64,000 nt of DNA from Pedobacter jejuensis (GCF_003725795.1 NZ_RBEE01000003.1:82282-146281), one strand, 5' to 3'. Positions 10,338 to 19,730 are shown, numbered from the stretch's first letter. The notes: generated by a model from the sequence alone, not told the origin. Numbers and translations: made by a program.

Positions 10338-10617
10338 TTTAATTTATTTTTGAATTGATTATATGCCAACGTAACAACTAAATAAAAGAAAAGTTTCGCA
10401 TAAATCTGTATTTAAACAATACCTTTTTTATCCTATCGTTTAATAAACATAATTATAGTAGCATTAAAAATATAAGTATTTGTAAATTAATAATATATGA
10501 ATTTTAGCATAATACAATCAGTATAAAATTGGCCTGTAATCAACGGCTAAAAACTATTGGTTTTATAATTTTATTCGTATAATTGCTTCCCCTGATTAAA
10601 AAATTTAAAGAAAATAA
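10338..10617. promoter_or_regulatory. AT-rich divergent promoter region (dps / LysM protein)
   Basis: 280 bp between two divergently transcribed genes. It is AT-rich with no open frame of note and no clear inverted repeat. It must hold both promoters, but I cannot place boxes with confidence. Confidence 0.5.
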
Positions 10618-12162
10618 ATGTATAAGATAGGCTTATCTGCCATAGTATTATTAGCGCTAAATGTAGCTACCGCTAAGGCAAACGCATTAATCGACTCCAT
10701 AGGAGTAGAAAATAATAACGGCAAGAAATTAATTATTCATCAAACGGCTGCGAAAGACACCTATTATGCTATTGGTAGAAGATACAATGTTGCTCCAAAA
10801 GACATAATGGCTTTTAATGAGAATAAATACCTGCAAATAGGTGTTATCATAAAAGTTCCAACAAACATACCTTTTGTAACAACGTCGGGTAATACCCAAC
10901 AACCAGCAAATACTCCGGCAAATGTTACCGAGCATGTTGTAAAACCGAAAGATAATTTAAACATGCTTGCTGAAAAGTATGGCACCACAGTTAATGAGTT
11001 AAAAGCACTCAACAATCTTAAAAATATTAATTTAAGTATTGGGCAGGTTTTAAAAATCCCTGTAAAAAATGGTGAAGCTGTACAGGCTCAACCAACAGTG
11101 ATTCCTGTTTCGAAAACCGAACCGACAAAACCTGTTGAACAAGTTGTTACAACACAGCAGACTAAGGAAATGGCAACTCAAACATTAGTAGAGCATATTG
11201 TACAGCCAAAAGAGTTTCTAGGGAAAATTGCAGAAAAGTATCGAACAACAGTTGATGAAATAAGAAAACTAAATAATCTATCTGGAAATAATTTACGTAT
11301 TGGCCAGAAATTAAAAATTCCTGCTACTAAAAATGTTGAAGGCGATAAGGTTGTAACAACAGTAGAGACTGTTCAAATTGGAACAGAAGTTAAAGATGCT
11401 ACAGGTACTCACACGGTAAAAAAAGGCGAAAGTATATTTAAAGTCGCTCAGCAATATGGCATTACTGCATATCAAATCAGGCGTTTAAACAACTTAAGTG
11501 ATAATACCCTAAATACTGGTCAGGTTTTGAAAATACCTACAGGGATTACAACCGAAATTCCTGTTGTTAAAGAAAAAACGGTAGAGGTTATTGTTAAGGA
11601 TAAAGATACTATTCCAGGCGAAAGCTTTCTTTACACAGTAGGAACAGGAGAAACTATTTTTAATATTGCTAAGAAGTTTAATTTGACAGCTTACCAAATT
11701 AGAACAGCAAATAAATTAAATGATAATGCGATAACGGTTGGTCAGAAATTGATTATACCAAGACCACCTGAACCTAAATCAGTTAATGATTTATCTAAGC
11801 AAGAACAAGAAGTAAATCCAGATAGTACAGCTTTCAAAGACCCTAAACTTCGTGGCGCACCAAGTAAATATGGCTTGAATCAAATTGAAGAAAAAGGAAC
11901 AGCAGTTTCTATTACTGATGCAGATTTAGATGCATCGAAAATGTTGGTTTTACACCGCACCGCCCCTATTGGTACCATAATTAAATTAACCAACCCAATG
12001 ACTAATCGTACAGCATTAGCAAAGGTTGTTGGTAAATTTACTGAGAACGAATCCACAAAAGATGTTATAATTGTAATGACTAAAGCCGTAGCAGATTCGC
12101 TTGGCGCCTTAGACAAAAGATTTTTCTGCAATTTAACGTACGGTGTGCATGAACTTGAATAA
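10618..12162 (+). CDS. Multi-LysM peptidoglycan-binding protein with RlpA-like C-terminus
   Basis: 514 aa, exported by a signal peptide (MYKIGLSAIVLLALNVATAKA). Five LysM-type modules are visible at about residues 36-82 (divergent), 104-150, 191-238, 263-308 and 336-382, each with the YGITAYQIRRLNNL...GQVLKIP pattern, separated by Thr/Val/Pro-rich linkers. Residues about 405-514 (LHRTAPIGTIIKLTNPMTNR, later VIIVMTKAVADSLGA) resemble the double-psi beta-barrel of RlpA. LysM binds GlcNAc-containing glycan, so this is probably a periplasmic wall-associated protein. Its stop overlaps the start of the uridine kinase gene by 14 bp, so the two are translationally linked. Confidence 0.85.
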   Translation: MYKIGLSAIVLLALNVATAKANALIDSIGVENNNGKKLIIHQTAAKDTYYAIGRRYNVAPKDIMAFNENKYLQIGVIIKVPTNIPFVTTSGNTQQPANTPANVTEHVVKPKDNLNMLAEKYGTTVNELKALNNLKNINLSIGQVLKIPVKNGEAVQAQPTVIPVSKTEPTKPVEQVVTTQQTKEMATQTLVEHIVQPKEFLGKIAEKYRTTVDEIRKLNNLSGNNLRIGQKLKIPATKNVEGDKVVTTVETVQIGTEVKDATGTHTVKKGESIFKVAQQYGITAYQIRRLNNLSDNTLNTGQVLKIPTGITTEIPVVKEKTVEVIVKDKDTIPGESFLYTVGTGETIFNIAKKFNLTAYQIRTANKLNDNAITVGQKLIIPRPPEPKSVNDLSKQEQEVNPDSTAFKDPKLRGAPSKYGLNQIEEKGTAVSITDADLDASKMLVLHRTAPIGTIIKLTNPMTNRTALAKVVGKFTENESTKDVIIVMTKAVADSLGALDKRFFCNLTYGVHELE

Positions 12163-12799
12163 AAAACCATTTATAATTGGGATTGCCGGAGGAAGCGGCT
12201 CTGGCAAAACTTTTTTCTTAAACTGTTTCCTTCATCATTTTAAACAGGATGAAGTTACGCTTGTTTCACAGGATGACTACTACATCCCTGCTGGTGATAT
12301 GACCCAGGAAGAAAACAAACTGTTTAATTTCGATTTACCCTCGACAATTGATAGTCAGCAGTTTTTGAAAGACATTAAACAATTGCTTGATGGCGAAGTA
12401 GTTTATAAAAAGGAATATAATTTCAATAATCCACTTGCGGTTGTTAAAATTTTAGAAATAAAATCAGCACCAATCATTATTGTTGAAGGCTTGTTTATCC
12501 TCCATTTTAAAGAAATTGCAGCATTATTAGATCATATGATTTTTGTTGATGCAGATGAACAAGTAGCGCTTGATCGCAGGGTAAAAAGAGATGGTTTGGA
12601 ACGTGGATATCCGGAGGAAGATGTACTTTACAAATGGCATAATCACGTTTTGCCGGCTTACAAGGAGTATTTATTGCCATATAAAGATATCTGCCATAAG
12701 ATTGTGATGAACAATACCAATGAGCCAGACGAAATTATAGCCATTACCGAGGATATTTCTAATAACTTAAGAAACAGCATTCTAGTTGATATAAACTAA
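12149..12799 (+). CDS. udk: Uridine kinase
   Basis: Phosphorylates uridine or cytidine in pyrimidine salvage. The ATG at 12149 gives MNLNKKPFIIGIAGGSGSGK, with the P-loop GGSGSGKT directly at the N-terminus; an in-frame GTG at 12143 is a weaker alternative. VSQDDYYIP is the family's substrate-binding DDYY-like motif, IIVEGLFILHF is the Walker B-like segment, and DRRVKRDGLERG fits the lid. The length of 216 aa is normal. It overlaps the LysM gene by 14 bp and is followed after 1 bp by a membrane protein gene, suggesting one transcript. Confidence 0.9.
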   Translation: MNLNKKPFIIGIAGGSGSGKTFFLNCFLHHFKQDEVTLVSQDDYYIPAGDMTQEENKLFNFDLPSTIDSQQFLKDIKQLLDGEVVYKKEYNFNNPLAVVKILEIKSAPIIIVEGLFILHFKEIAALLDHMIFVDADEQVALDRRVKRDGLERGYPEEDVLYKWHNHVLPAYKEYLLPYKDICHKIVMNNTNEPDEIIAITEDISNNLRNSILVDIN

Positions 12800-12800
12800 T

Positions 12801-13211
12801 ATGCAAATGGATTCATTTTCATTAGCGTTGAGCTTTATAGCCATTATTTATTGGCTTTATCTCCTTGATCCATTGAGAATGAAACCGCCATTTAGGTTAT
12901 ACAAAGCATTGCTAAACGATAAAAAAACGCTTGTAATTCACATCGTCATTTCATTAGTATTAGCTGCTATTGCAATAATAAGCATCATGAATGCGGGACA
13001 AGATTTATTCTCCTTTGTTCCCATATTATTTATTTCTTTGATATTTGTAGTAAATAATATTTCTAAAAAAATTAATCTTCGAGATTTTCATCTCATTCTA
13101 CGTGGGGAAAAGACTCACAATAACTGGTTCGATATACTTGCCAGTATAATTGTTATAGCACTTCCTTTTATGATAAACTCTGGAATCTTTGTTGCTTTAA
13201 AACCTAACTAG
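12801..13211 (+). CDS. Small integral membrane protein of unknown function
   Basis: 136 aa with no recognised family. Four hydrophobic segments are visible at about residues 6-25, 44-64, 69-88 and 109-130. A basic, polar loop (KKINLRDFHLILRGEKTHNN) lies between the third and fourth, probably on the cytoplasmic side. The gene begins 1 bp after the uridine kinase stop, so it is probably the last gene of the LysM-udk operon. Its stop overlaps by 4 bp the stop of the convergent CoA-transferase gene, leaving no room for an intergenic terminator. An alternative start is the Met at residue 3. Confidence 0.75.
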   Translation: MQMDSFSLALSFIAIIYWLYLLDPLRMKPPFRLYKALLNDKKTLVIHIVISLVLAAIAIISIMNAGQDLFSFVPILFISLIFVVNNISKKINLRDFHLILRGEKTHNNWFDILASIIVIALPFMINSGIFVALKPN

Positions 13212-13870
13212 TTTAGTTGCATTTCAGGGATTTCACCTTCAACTACTAACCTTCCTAAAGTAGATTGCTTAATAAAATCGACACTAACACCAGGAGCACG
13301 TTCTAAAAGTTTAAAACCACCTTCTGTTAAAATATCCAATACAGCAAGTTCGGTGACTACTTTCCTTATACATTTTACGCCAGTTAACGGCAAGGTACAA
13401 TTTGGCAACAATTTACTTTCTCCGGCTTTATTTATATGTTGCATAGCAACGATGATATTCTTAGCCGATGCTACCAAATCCATCGCTCCGCCCATACCTT
13501 TGACCATTTTCCCTGGAATTTTCCAATTGGCAATATCTCCGTTTTCAGAAACTTCCATAGCCCCTAAAATTGTTAAATCAACTTTCTGTGCTCTAATCAT
13601 ACCAAAGCTCATTGCCGAATCAAATATGGATGAACCTGGTAAAGTAGTAATGGTTTGTTTTCCGGCATTAATTAAATCAGCATCTTCTTCGCCCTCAAAC
13701 GGGAAAGGCCCCATACCTAATAATCCATTTTCAGATTGTAATACGATATTTATTCCTTTTGGAATGTAATTGGCAACCAATGTCGGTATTCCAATACCCA
13801 GATTAACATAGTAACCATCTTTTATTTCTTTAGCAATACGTTGTGCGATTTCTTCTTTTGAAAATGCCAT
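13208..13870 (-). CDS. scoB: 3-oxoacid CoA-transferase subunit B
   Basis: The beta subunit of a heterodimeric CoA transferase, moving CoA between succinyl-CoA and acetoacetate or similar acids. 220 aa starting MAFSKEEIAQRIAKEIKDG. The catalytic glutamate is in LQSENGLLGMGPFP, followed by the glycine-rich MVKGMGGAMDLVASAKNIIV. It lies downstream of subunit A on the same strand, separated by 167 bp of degenerate simple repeat, an unusually wide gap for such a pair. Confidence 0.95.
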   Translation of the reverse strand: MAFSKEEIAQRIAKEIKDGYYVNLGIGIPTLVANYIPKGINIVLQSENGLLGMGPFPFEGEEDADLINAGKQTITTLPGSSIFDSAMSFGMIRAQKVDLTILGAMEVSENGDIANWKIPGKMVKGMGGAMDLVASAKNIIVAMQHINKAGESKLLPNCTLPLTGVKCIRKVVTELAVLDILTEGGFKLLERAPGVSVDFIKQSTLGRLVVEGEIPEMQLN

Positions 13871-14037
13871 GTTTTTAAAATGAGTGAATTAGTGAATTTT
13901 GAATGAGAGAATATTGAATGAGTGAATTTTGAATGAATAATGAACTAATGACCAATTAACCAATCACCAATGAACCAATGACTAATTAACTAATGACCAA
14001 TAAACTAATGAACCAATAAACTAATGAACCAATTAAC
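13871..14037. repeat. Degenerate 7-8-nt simple repeat between scoA and scoB
   Basis: Almost the whole spacer is made of variants of AATGAAC and CAATTAAC: first TGAATGA units near scoB, then a run of about a dozen AATnAACC/T units up to 14036. It lies inside the presumed scoAB transcript and encodes nothing obvious. Confidence 0.7.
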
Positions 14038-14736
14038 CTATTTCTTCCGAACCGTTCGTTGTTCAATTCTTTTTTCATAATCCTTGCCCTGAAAAATGCG
14101 ATGAACATAAATTCCGGGAGTGTGTATGTGGTCGGGATCCAATTCACCAGCTTCTACCAATTCCTCAACTTCAGCGATGGTAGTTTTGCCTGCCATTGCC
14201 ATAACCGGATTAAAGTTTCTGCTTGTAGAACGGAAAATTAAATTACCTGCGGTGTCCCCTTTCCAGGCTTTTACCAATGCAAAATCAGCATCAAAAGCAT
14301 ATTCCATTAAGTAATCCTTTCCATCAAAGTTTCTGATTTCTTTTCCTTCGGCAACTTCGGTACCCACACCAGCAGGTGTAAATATCGCTGGCATACCGTA
14401 ACCAGCAGCTAAACATCTGGTTGCAAGTGTTCCTTGAGGTATTAAATCAACCTCTAGTTCGCCGCTTAAAAGTTGCCTCTCAAATTCAGCATTTTCACCA
14501 ACATAAGAAGATATCATCTTTTTAACCTGACGTTGCTTTAACATCAATCCTATTCCAAAATCATCTACGCCAGCATTGTTAGAAATACATGTAAGGTTTT
14601 TAGTTTTTTTTGCAACTAATGCGTTTATGCAGTTTTCAGGAATGCCACATAATCCGAATCCGCCAAGCATAATGGTAACGCCATCAGATATATCATGGAT
14701 GGCTTCTTCAGCGCCTGATACAACTTTATTTATCAT
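14038..14736 (-). CDS. scoA: 3-oxoacid CoA-transferase subunit A
   Basis: The alpha subunit, 232 aa starting [19 protein letters not shown]. The family glycine-rich segment [20 protein letters not shown] and the downstream [16 protein letters not shown] are diagnostic; [25 protein letters not shown] is also conserved. It acts with the subunit B gene downstream in ketone-body or short-chain acid activation. The C-terminus ends in Arg/Lys-rich [12 protein letters not shown]. Confidence 0.95.
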   Translation of the reverse strand: MINKVVSGAEEAIHDISDGVTIMLGGFGLCGIPENCINALVAKKTKNLTCISNNAGVDDFGIGLMLKQRQVKKMISSYVGENAEFERQLLSGELEVDLIPQGTLATRCLAAGYGMPAIFTPAGVGTEVAEGKEIRNFDGKDYLMEYAFDADFALVKAWKGDTAGNLIFRSTSRNFNPVMAMAGKTTIAEVEELVEAGELDPDHIHTPGIYVHRIFQGKDYEKRIEQRTVRKK

Positions 14737-14868
14737 TTTATGAATATTATGGTTAGACCGCTAAAGTACAGAAAGCAGATAGCTTTTTAAAATATTTGAT
14801 GCAGGATTTGAACACAACTTCAACACCCCTTTAAAGAATAATGAATTGGAATTAATCTAAATAACAAT

Positions 14869-14876
14869 TACCTTTG
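14869..14876 (+). promoter_or_regulatory. Bacteroidota -7 box (TACCTTTG)
   Basis: Matches the TAnnTTTG consensus of the Bacteroidota primary sigma factor. It ends only 4 bp before the GTG of the small Cys-rich gene, which would make that mRNA nearly leaderless. Confidence 0.5.
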
Positions 14877-14880
14877 CAAC

Positions 14881-15042
14881 GTGATATTTAATGATAACGA
14901 CGATTTAAGAATTCCAACAGACCCAGAATTTCAAAAAGGGATGGGTTTTATATTCAGCTGTACTGCCGAACATAAAAAATGCTGCGAAAAATATAAAAAA
15001 GGAAAACGATGTAAGAAATGTCCTGGTAAGGATAAAAAATAA
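14881..15042 (+). CDS. Small Cys/Lys-rich protein, unknown function
   Basis: A 53-aa frame beginning with GTG (VIFNDNDDLRIPTDPEFQKG) and ending KCPGKDKK. It has five Cys in the C-terminal half, in a C-x8-CC-x9-C-x2-C arrangement, among many Lys, which looks like a small metal- or nucleic-acid-binding peptide. No in-frame ATG lies upstream of it; the first ATG is at 14941 and would give 33 aa with all five Cys. A TACCTTTG -7 box sits just before the GTG. Its stop codon abuts, without a spare base, the stop of the convergent sugar dehydrogenase gene. Coding potential is judged from composition and the tidy boundaries only. Confidence 0.6.
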   Translation: MIFNDNDDLRIPTDPEFQKGMGFIFSCTAEHKKCCEKYKKGKRCKKCPGKDKK

Positions 15043-16131
15043 TTATTTATAAATTTCGATTATTTTATCATCGGTTCCGTTACTCGTACACACATAGATT
15101 TTTCCTTCTGGCGATACACAAACATCTCTCATTCTGCCATAAGTATTCACAAAGAAATCCTTCGTTCCATCAATTTTAGTTTGAGCATCATCTAATTTCA
15201 GCTGCATAAGCTTGGTATTTTTCAACACGGCTAATAATAATGAATTTTTAAACTGAGGAATATAATCAGAATTGTAATAAGCCACTCCACTAGGCGCAAT
15301 GGTTGGTGTCCAGGTAATTAATGGAACCGCAACATTATTAGCTGAGCAAAAACCCTGCTCTCCACTTTCGTTACATAAACCCTTAATATTAGGCCAGCCA
15401 TAATTTCTGTTTTTTTCAATGACATTGATTTCGTCATCCGAATCAGGTCCGTGCTCTGAAGAGAAAATTTTATTACCCACCTGTACCAAACCTTGAGGGT
15501 TGCGATGCCCGTAAGACCAAAGCGGGTTGTTGGGATATGGATTATCTGATGGCACTGAACCATCTAAATTTAATCTTAGAATTTTACCCGAGGTAGAATT
15601 TATATTTTGTGGTGTATTGGTATCTGCGGCGTCACCAGTTGAAATAAAGAGTTTCCCACCACTAATCAATAAACGCGAACCGTTGTGTGTAGAAGACGCA
15701 CCAATATTATCAATTATAGTTATCGGGTTAATTAACGCTCCACCTGAATAAGTATATCGAACAATTTTTTCTTTATAGCTACTTCCGTAATTATAAGCGA
15801 CAAAAACCCATGGATTAGTAGAAAAATCTGAATTCAAAGCAATCCCAAGTAAACCACCTTCACCGTTTTCTCTAACTTCAGCAATTGTAAGTAATGGAAC
15901 TATTTGTCCGGTGGCAGGATTTAAACGACTAATTTTACCACCTCTTTCTGTAAACCAAATGAAATTATCAGAGCCATAAACCATACCCCATGGAAATCTC
16001 AAACCTGAAACAGCAACTCTGTTTTTTAACTCAACGTCTGGTAAATTTCCTGTATCACCATCATCGCTTTTATTTTTTTTGCAACTTGTGCACATCAATA
16101 GCACAACCAAACAGGTGATAATTGCTTTCAT
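15043..16131 (-). CDS. PQQ-dependent sugar dehydrogenase-like lipoprotein
   Basis: 362 aa, a soluble glucose dehydrogenase/YliI-type six-bladed beta-propeller. The N-terminus MKAIITCLVVLLMCTSC is a lipoprotein signal with the lipobox Cys at residue 17. Family motifs are present: LRFPWGMVYGSDNFIWFTER, GEGGLLGIALNSDF, WVFVAYNYG, THNGSRLLISGGKLFISTGD, SYGHRNPQGL and SSEHGPDSDDEIN, where the His/Arg residues line the PQQ pocket. It would oxidise sugars in the periplasm if PQQ is available; no PQQ synthesis genes are visible here. Confidence 0.9.
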   Translation of the reverse strand: MKAIITCLVVLLMCTSCKKNKSDDGDTGNLPDVELKNRVAVSGLRFPWGMVYGSDNFIWFTERGGKISRLNPATGQIVPLLTIAEVRENGEGGLLGIALNSDFSTNPWVFVAYNYGSSYKEKIVRYTYSGGALINPITIIDNIGASSTHNGSRLLISGGKLFISTGDAADTNTPQNINSTSGKILRLNLDGSVPSDNPYPNNPLWSYGHRNPQGLVQVGNKIFSSEHGPDSDDEINVIEKNRNYGWPNIKGLCNESGEQGFCSANNVAVPLITWTPTIAPSGVAYYNSDYIPQFKNSLLLAVLKNTKLMQLKLDDAQTKIDGTKDFFVNTYGRMRDVCVSPEGKIYVCTSNGTDDKIIEIYK

Positions 16132-16192
16132 AATTTCCGGATTTCAATGACAACAAATATAACACCTTATAGTTTTAGCAATCAGTGATTTA

Positions 16193-18571
16193 TCAATTCA
16201 AATATACGTAAGTTATACCATCACCACCTCTATCGGCATGTTCATCTTCCATCCTATTTACCTGGCTATATTTTTTAAGGTATTCCCGAATCATTTTTCT
16301 TAAAATACCATCTCCTTTGCCATGAATTAATTTTATGGATGGAAAGCCAAGCATTATTGCCTTATCTAAATACTTTTCAACTTCAAAAAGCGCATCTTCA
16401 GTACGTTTGCCACGTAAATCAAGTTCTGCTCTAAAGCCAGAAACTGCTTCATTCATCCTACCGGCAAAAGAACCAGCACTACTTTGAATAACTTTTTTTG
16501 CCTCCTTGTTGCTGATTTTTTGAACACGATTCTTCTTCACGTTTGACCGCAAATCACCCATAGCCAAAACCAGTTCATTTCTATTAATTTCCAATACCTG
16601 AGCAGTAGTTTCGCTATCCGTAAACTTAACCCAATCTCCAACAGCAATTTCACCATCAACAACTACGAGTTGAGGTTTTGGTTTTTCTTTAGGATTGGTA
16701 TTTTTAACCAACTCTTTTTGCAAATTCTGCCTCAACTCCTTTGTTATAACCTTATCGGCTTGCTTTTCTTTAATTTCGGCAATTGTATTTTCAACAAGTT
16801 TGTTGGCATTTTTAATAATATTTTGTGCTTCCTGCTTTGCTTCTTTAATTAAAACTCTTCTATTTTCATCCAAAAAAGCCCTTAATTTTTCATTTTCAGC
16901 AACCAGGTTTTTGGCTTTGTTTTGTTGATTTGCTAAACTAACTTTGGTATCATAAATGGTTTTCTTTTCCCGTTCTAAATCTACCAGCATGGTATCAACC
17001 CGGTTTTGATTGGAACCGGTTTTCTGTCGGGCGAGTTGAATAACTTCTTTCGGCAAACCTATATTTTGCGCAATTTCAAAGGCATACGAACTACCTGGTT
17101 TACCCATTTCCAAAATGTATAGCGGCTTCATTTTGGCATTATCAAAAAGCATTGATGCGTTTTCCAAACCTTCGGTATTACCCGCAAACAGTTTTAAATT
17201 AGAATAGTGCGTCGTAATCACACCACGTACTTTTTTATTGTTTAATACTTCTAAAACAGCTTCAGCCATTGGTCCGCCAAATTGAGGGTCGGTACCTGTA
17301 CCAAATTCATCAATTAGCACCATTGTTTTAGGCGAAGCGTGTTCTACAAAATAGCGCATCTTTTTTAAGTGAGCACTATAAGTACTTAAATCGCTTTCTA
17401 TGGATTGATCATCACCAATATCAGCATAAATATTTTCAAAAATCCCTACTTCGCTATTGGCATCAACAGGAATTAATAAACCAGTTTGAAGCATAATTTG
17501 CAATAAACCAACAGTTTTCATACAAACCGATTTACCACCTGCGTTTGGTCCTGAAACTAAAACAACCCTGGTTAATTCATCTATATGAATGTTTAATGGT
17601 GTTACCGTTTTCTTTTCGGCTGCAAATGATAAGGTTAATAAAGGGTGCCTTGCATTAATCAGTTTTGTTTTAGGTTCCTTCAATAAACCGGGCATCTCCC
17701 CTTCTATTTCGATGGCAAATAATGCCTTTGCTCTAACAAAATCAAGTTTGGTTAAAAATCCATGATAAGATAGTAGAAGTGGCGAATAAGGTCGAAGCTC
17801 ATCCGTAAGGGCAATTAAAATTTTTATAATTTCTCTACGTTTATCAAATTCTAAATCGCGGAGTTTGTTGTTTAGTGTAAAAACTTCTTCAGGTTCTATG
17901 TAAACCGTTTGCCCGGATGCAGATTCATCATGAACGAAACCCTTAAGTTTACGCTTATTTTCTGCCAAAACCGGAATACACATTCTTCCATCACGAATGG
18001 TTAAACTACCATCTGCCACCCAATTGTTTGCAACTGCTTGCTTATAAATAGAATCCATTCTTTTTCTAACATCTTGCTCGGCTTTAGCAATTGATGAGGA
18101 AATTTCCTGTAATTCTTTAGATGCATTTGGTTTGATTTTACCTTTAATATCAATCACATTTTCTACCTTACGCAGAATATTTTTTTCAATAGGCAGATGT
18201 TCAAACAGGGCTTCTAGTGTTGGATAAACTTCTGCTCTTTCTTCAAAAAACCGAAGTACAGAAAAAACAGTTTGTAACGAAGTATAAATCTTAAACCATT
18301 CATCTTCTTGCAAATAAGTACCTTCAACACGTATCTTTTCGATTAATGACTTAATATCAAAAAACGAATTAATTTGTAAAGGCTCTTGGTTTTGGATGAT
18401 GCTTTTAAACTCGTTGGTTTGTCGCAAAAACTTATCAATTTGGTCAAAACGGTTCATAACCTGCATCTTTTGAACCATTGTTTGCCCCATCGGACTTAAA
18501 CAATGCTTACTGATAAGCTGCCTGATTTCTACAAAACCTAAACGCTCTAAACAATTTTCGGGATATAACAT
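16193..18571 (-). CDS. mutS2: Endonuclease MutS2 / ribosome-rescue MutS-like ATPase
   Basis: 792 aa. The MutS-like ATPase core has Walker A GPNAGGKS, Walker B MVLIDEFGTGTDP and a downstream ITTHYSNLK. A long Lys/Glu-rich coiled coil follows (about residues 510-630), and the C-terminal Smr domain has LDLRGKRTEDALFEVEKYLD and KLIHGKGDGILRKMIREYL. MutS2 lacks the mismatch-recognition domain; it is linked to suppression of recombination and to rescue of collided ribosomes. The gene starts 1 bp after the stop of a DUF4296 lipoprotein gene, so the two are co-transcribed. Confidence 0.96.
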   Translation of the reverse strand: MLYPENCLERLGFVEIRQLISKHCLSPMGQTMVQKMQVMNRFDQIDKFLRQTNEFKSIIQNQEPLQINSFFDIKSLIEKIRVEGTYLQEDEWFKIYTSLQTVFSVLRFFEERAEVYPTLEALFEHLPIEKNILRKVENVIDIKGKIKPNASKELQEISSSIAKAEQDVRKRMDSIYKQAVANNWVADGSLTIRDGRMCIPVLAENKRKLKGFVHDESASGQTVYIEPEEVFTLNNKLRDLEFDKRREIIKILIALTDELRPYSPLLLSYHGFLTKLDFVRAKALFAIEIEGEMPGLLKEPKTKLINARHPLLTLSFAAEKKTVTPLNIHIDELTRVVLVSGPNAGGKSVCMKTVGLLQIMLQTGLLIPVDANSEVGIFENIYADIGDDQSIESDLSTYSAHLKKMRYFVEHASPKTMVLIDEFGTGTDPQFGGPMAEAVLEVLNNKKVRGVITTHYSNLKLFAGNTEGLENASMLFDNAKMKPLYILEMGKPGSSYAFEIAQNIGLPKEVIQLARQKTGSNQNRVDTMLVDLEREKKTIYDTKVSLANQQNKAKNLVAENEKLRAFLDENRRVLIKEAKQEAQNIIKNANKLVENTIAEIKEKQADKVITKELRQNLQKELVKNTNPKEKPKPQLVVVDGEIAVGDWVKFTDSETTAQVLEINRNELVLAMGDLRSNVKKNRVQKISNKEAKKVIQSSAGSFAGRMNEAVSGFRAELDLRGKRTEDALFEVEKYLDKAIMLGFPSIKLIHGKGDGILRKMIREYLKKYSQVNRMEDEHADRGGDGITYVYLN

Positions 18572-18572
18572 A

Positions 18573-18953
18573 TTATTTAACTGCAGGAAGAACTTTTACT
18601 TTTGATTTTGATATCGAATCTGCCTTTTCCATGGCTCGCTTCCTTTTCTCCAAGGTTCTCGAAATATTTTTATAAATTTTATCCAAATCTGCCGGATGGG
18701 TGTAGTAATATTTCATACTATTTGCAAATTTTGAAGAATCTATTCCAAACTTTTTATATATACCCCTGTAATAACCTGCTGCAACTTTTTTAGTTGTATC
18801 TGGTGTGGGTAAGGTAGAAATATAACCATCTACAACATGTATATCATACAAAATCTTTTGCATTTTATCTGGCTCAATAATATCGTTTGGCCTTTTAGCT
18901 TTACAAGCAAACAATATAATTGTTGCCGCTAAAACGCATATCAAATTTCTCAT
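18573..18953 (-). CDS. DUF4296-type lipoprotein
   Basis: 126 aa. A lipoprotein signal MRNLICVLAATIILFAC puts the lipobox Cys at residue 17. The following IIEPDKMQKILYDIHVVDGY and the later YYRGIYKKFGIDSSKFANSMKYYYTHPADL match DUF4296, a Bacteroidota-only family of unknown function in which a small lipidated domain ends in a charged helix (here Lys/Arg/Glu-rich). It lies 1 bp upstream of mutS2 and is divergent to the YggS gene. Confidence 0.8.
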   Translation of the reverse strand: MRNLICVLAATIILFACKAKRPNDIIEPDKMQKILYDIHVVDGYISTLPTPDTTKKVAAGYYRGIYKKFGIDSSKFANSMKYYYTHPADLDKIYKNISRTLEKRKRAMEKADSISKSKVKVLPAVK

Positions 18954-19023
18954 TTAGAATTAAAGTATTATTTATTGCCCAAATTGCAACAAGGTTATTA
19001 ATTTTACGCAAAAATAGTTATAA

Positions 19024-19725
19024 ATGAGCATAGCTGATAATCTTAAACAATATAAAAGTGAAGTAGAAAAGGATGGCGTTAAACTTATCGCTGTTTCTAA
19101 AACACAATCAAACGAAGTTCTTTTGGAGGCCTACAACGCAGGACAGCGAATCTTTGGCGAAAATCAAGTTCAGGAGATGGTTGATAAGCAATTGCATTTG
19201 CCACAAGATATCGAATGGCACATGATTGGGCATTTACAGTCAAATAAAGTTAAATACATTGCTCCATTTGTTAAGTTAATTCACGGTGTTGACAGCTTAA
19301 AACTACTGCAAGAAATTAACAAGCAAGCCCTTAAAAATAAACGAGTTATCGATTGCCTTTTGCAAATCTACATTGCTGATGAAGAAACCAAATTTGGTTT
19401 AGGTTACGATGAAACCATTGAACTTTTACGTTCTGATGAATATCAAACACTTAAAAACATTCGTATTGTTGGCTTGATGGCCATTGCTACAAATACAAAG
19501 AATGAAAAGCAAATCAAAGTAGAATTTAACGAATTGAAAGTTTTCTTTGATGGTTTGAAAATTAGCTTTTTTAGTAGTGATGACAGCTTTAAAGAATTAT
19601 CAACGGGCATGAGTGCCGATTACAAAATTGCTATAGAAGAAGGTAGTACCATGGTAAGAATTGGTAGTGGAATTTTTGGTAAAAGAATAATTAAACATTT
19701 TAAAGCTGACATTTCGGCAAATTAA
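19024..19725 (+). CDS. YggS family pyridoxal phosphate homeostasis protein
   Basis: 233 aa. Members bind PLP through a Lys (here in LIAVSKTQSNE) and buffer cellular vitamin B6 without a known catalytic activity. IFGENQVQEMVDK, WHMIGHLQSNKVKYI and the C-terminal LSTGMSADYKIAIEEGSTMVRIG are the conserved blocks, the last binding phosphate. It heads a plus-strand run of four genes (GNAT acetyltransferase 5 bp after, then aspartate kinase and a methyltransferase). Confidence 0.95.
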   Translation: MSIADNLKQYKSEVEKDGVKLIAVSKTQSNEVLLEAYNAGQRIFGENQVQEMVDKQLHLPQDIEWHMIGHLQSNKVKYIAPFVKLIHGVDSLKLLQEINKQALKNKRVIDCLLQIYIADEETKFGLGYDETIELLRSDEYQTLKNIRIVGLMAIATNTKNEKQIKVEFNELKVFFDGLKISFFSSDDSFKELSTGMSADYKIAIEEGSTMVRIGSGIFGKRIIKHFKADISAN

Positions 19726-19730
19726 TTAAA

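Noticed and set aside
13208..13211. 4-bp overlap of convergent stop codons as a possible sequencing error
   Set aside because: Both proteins end at plausible family or composition boundaries and there is no sign of a frameshift.
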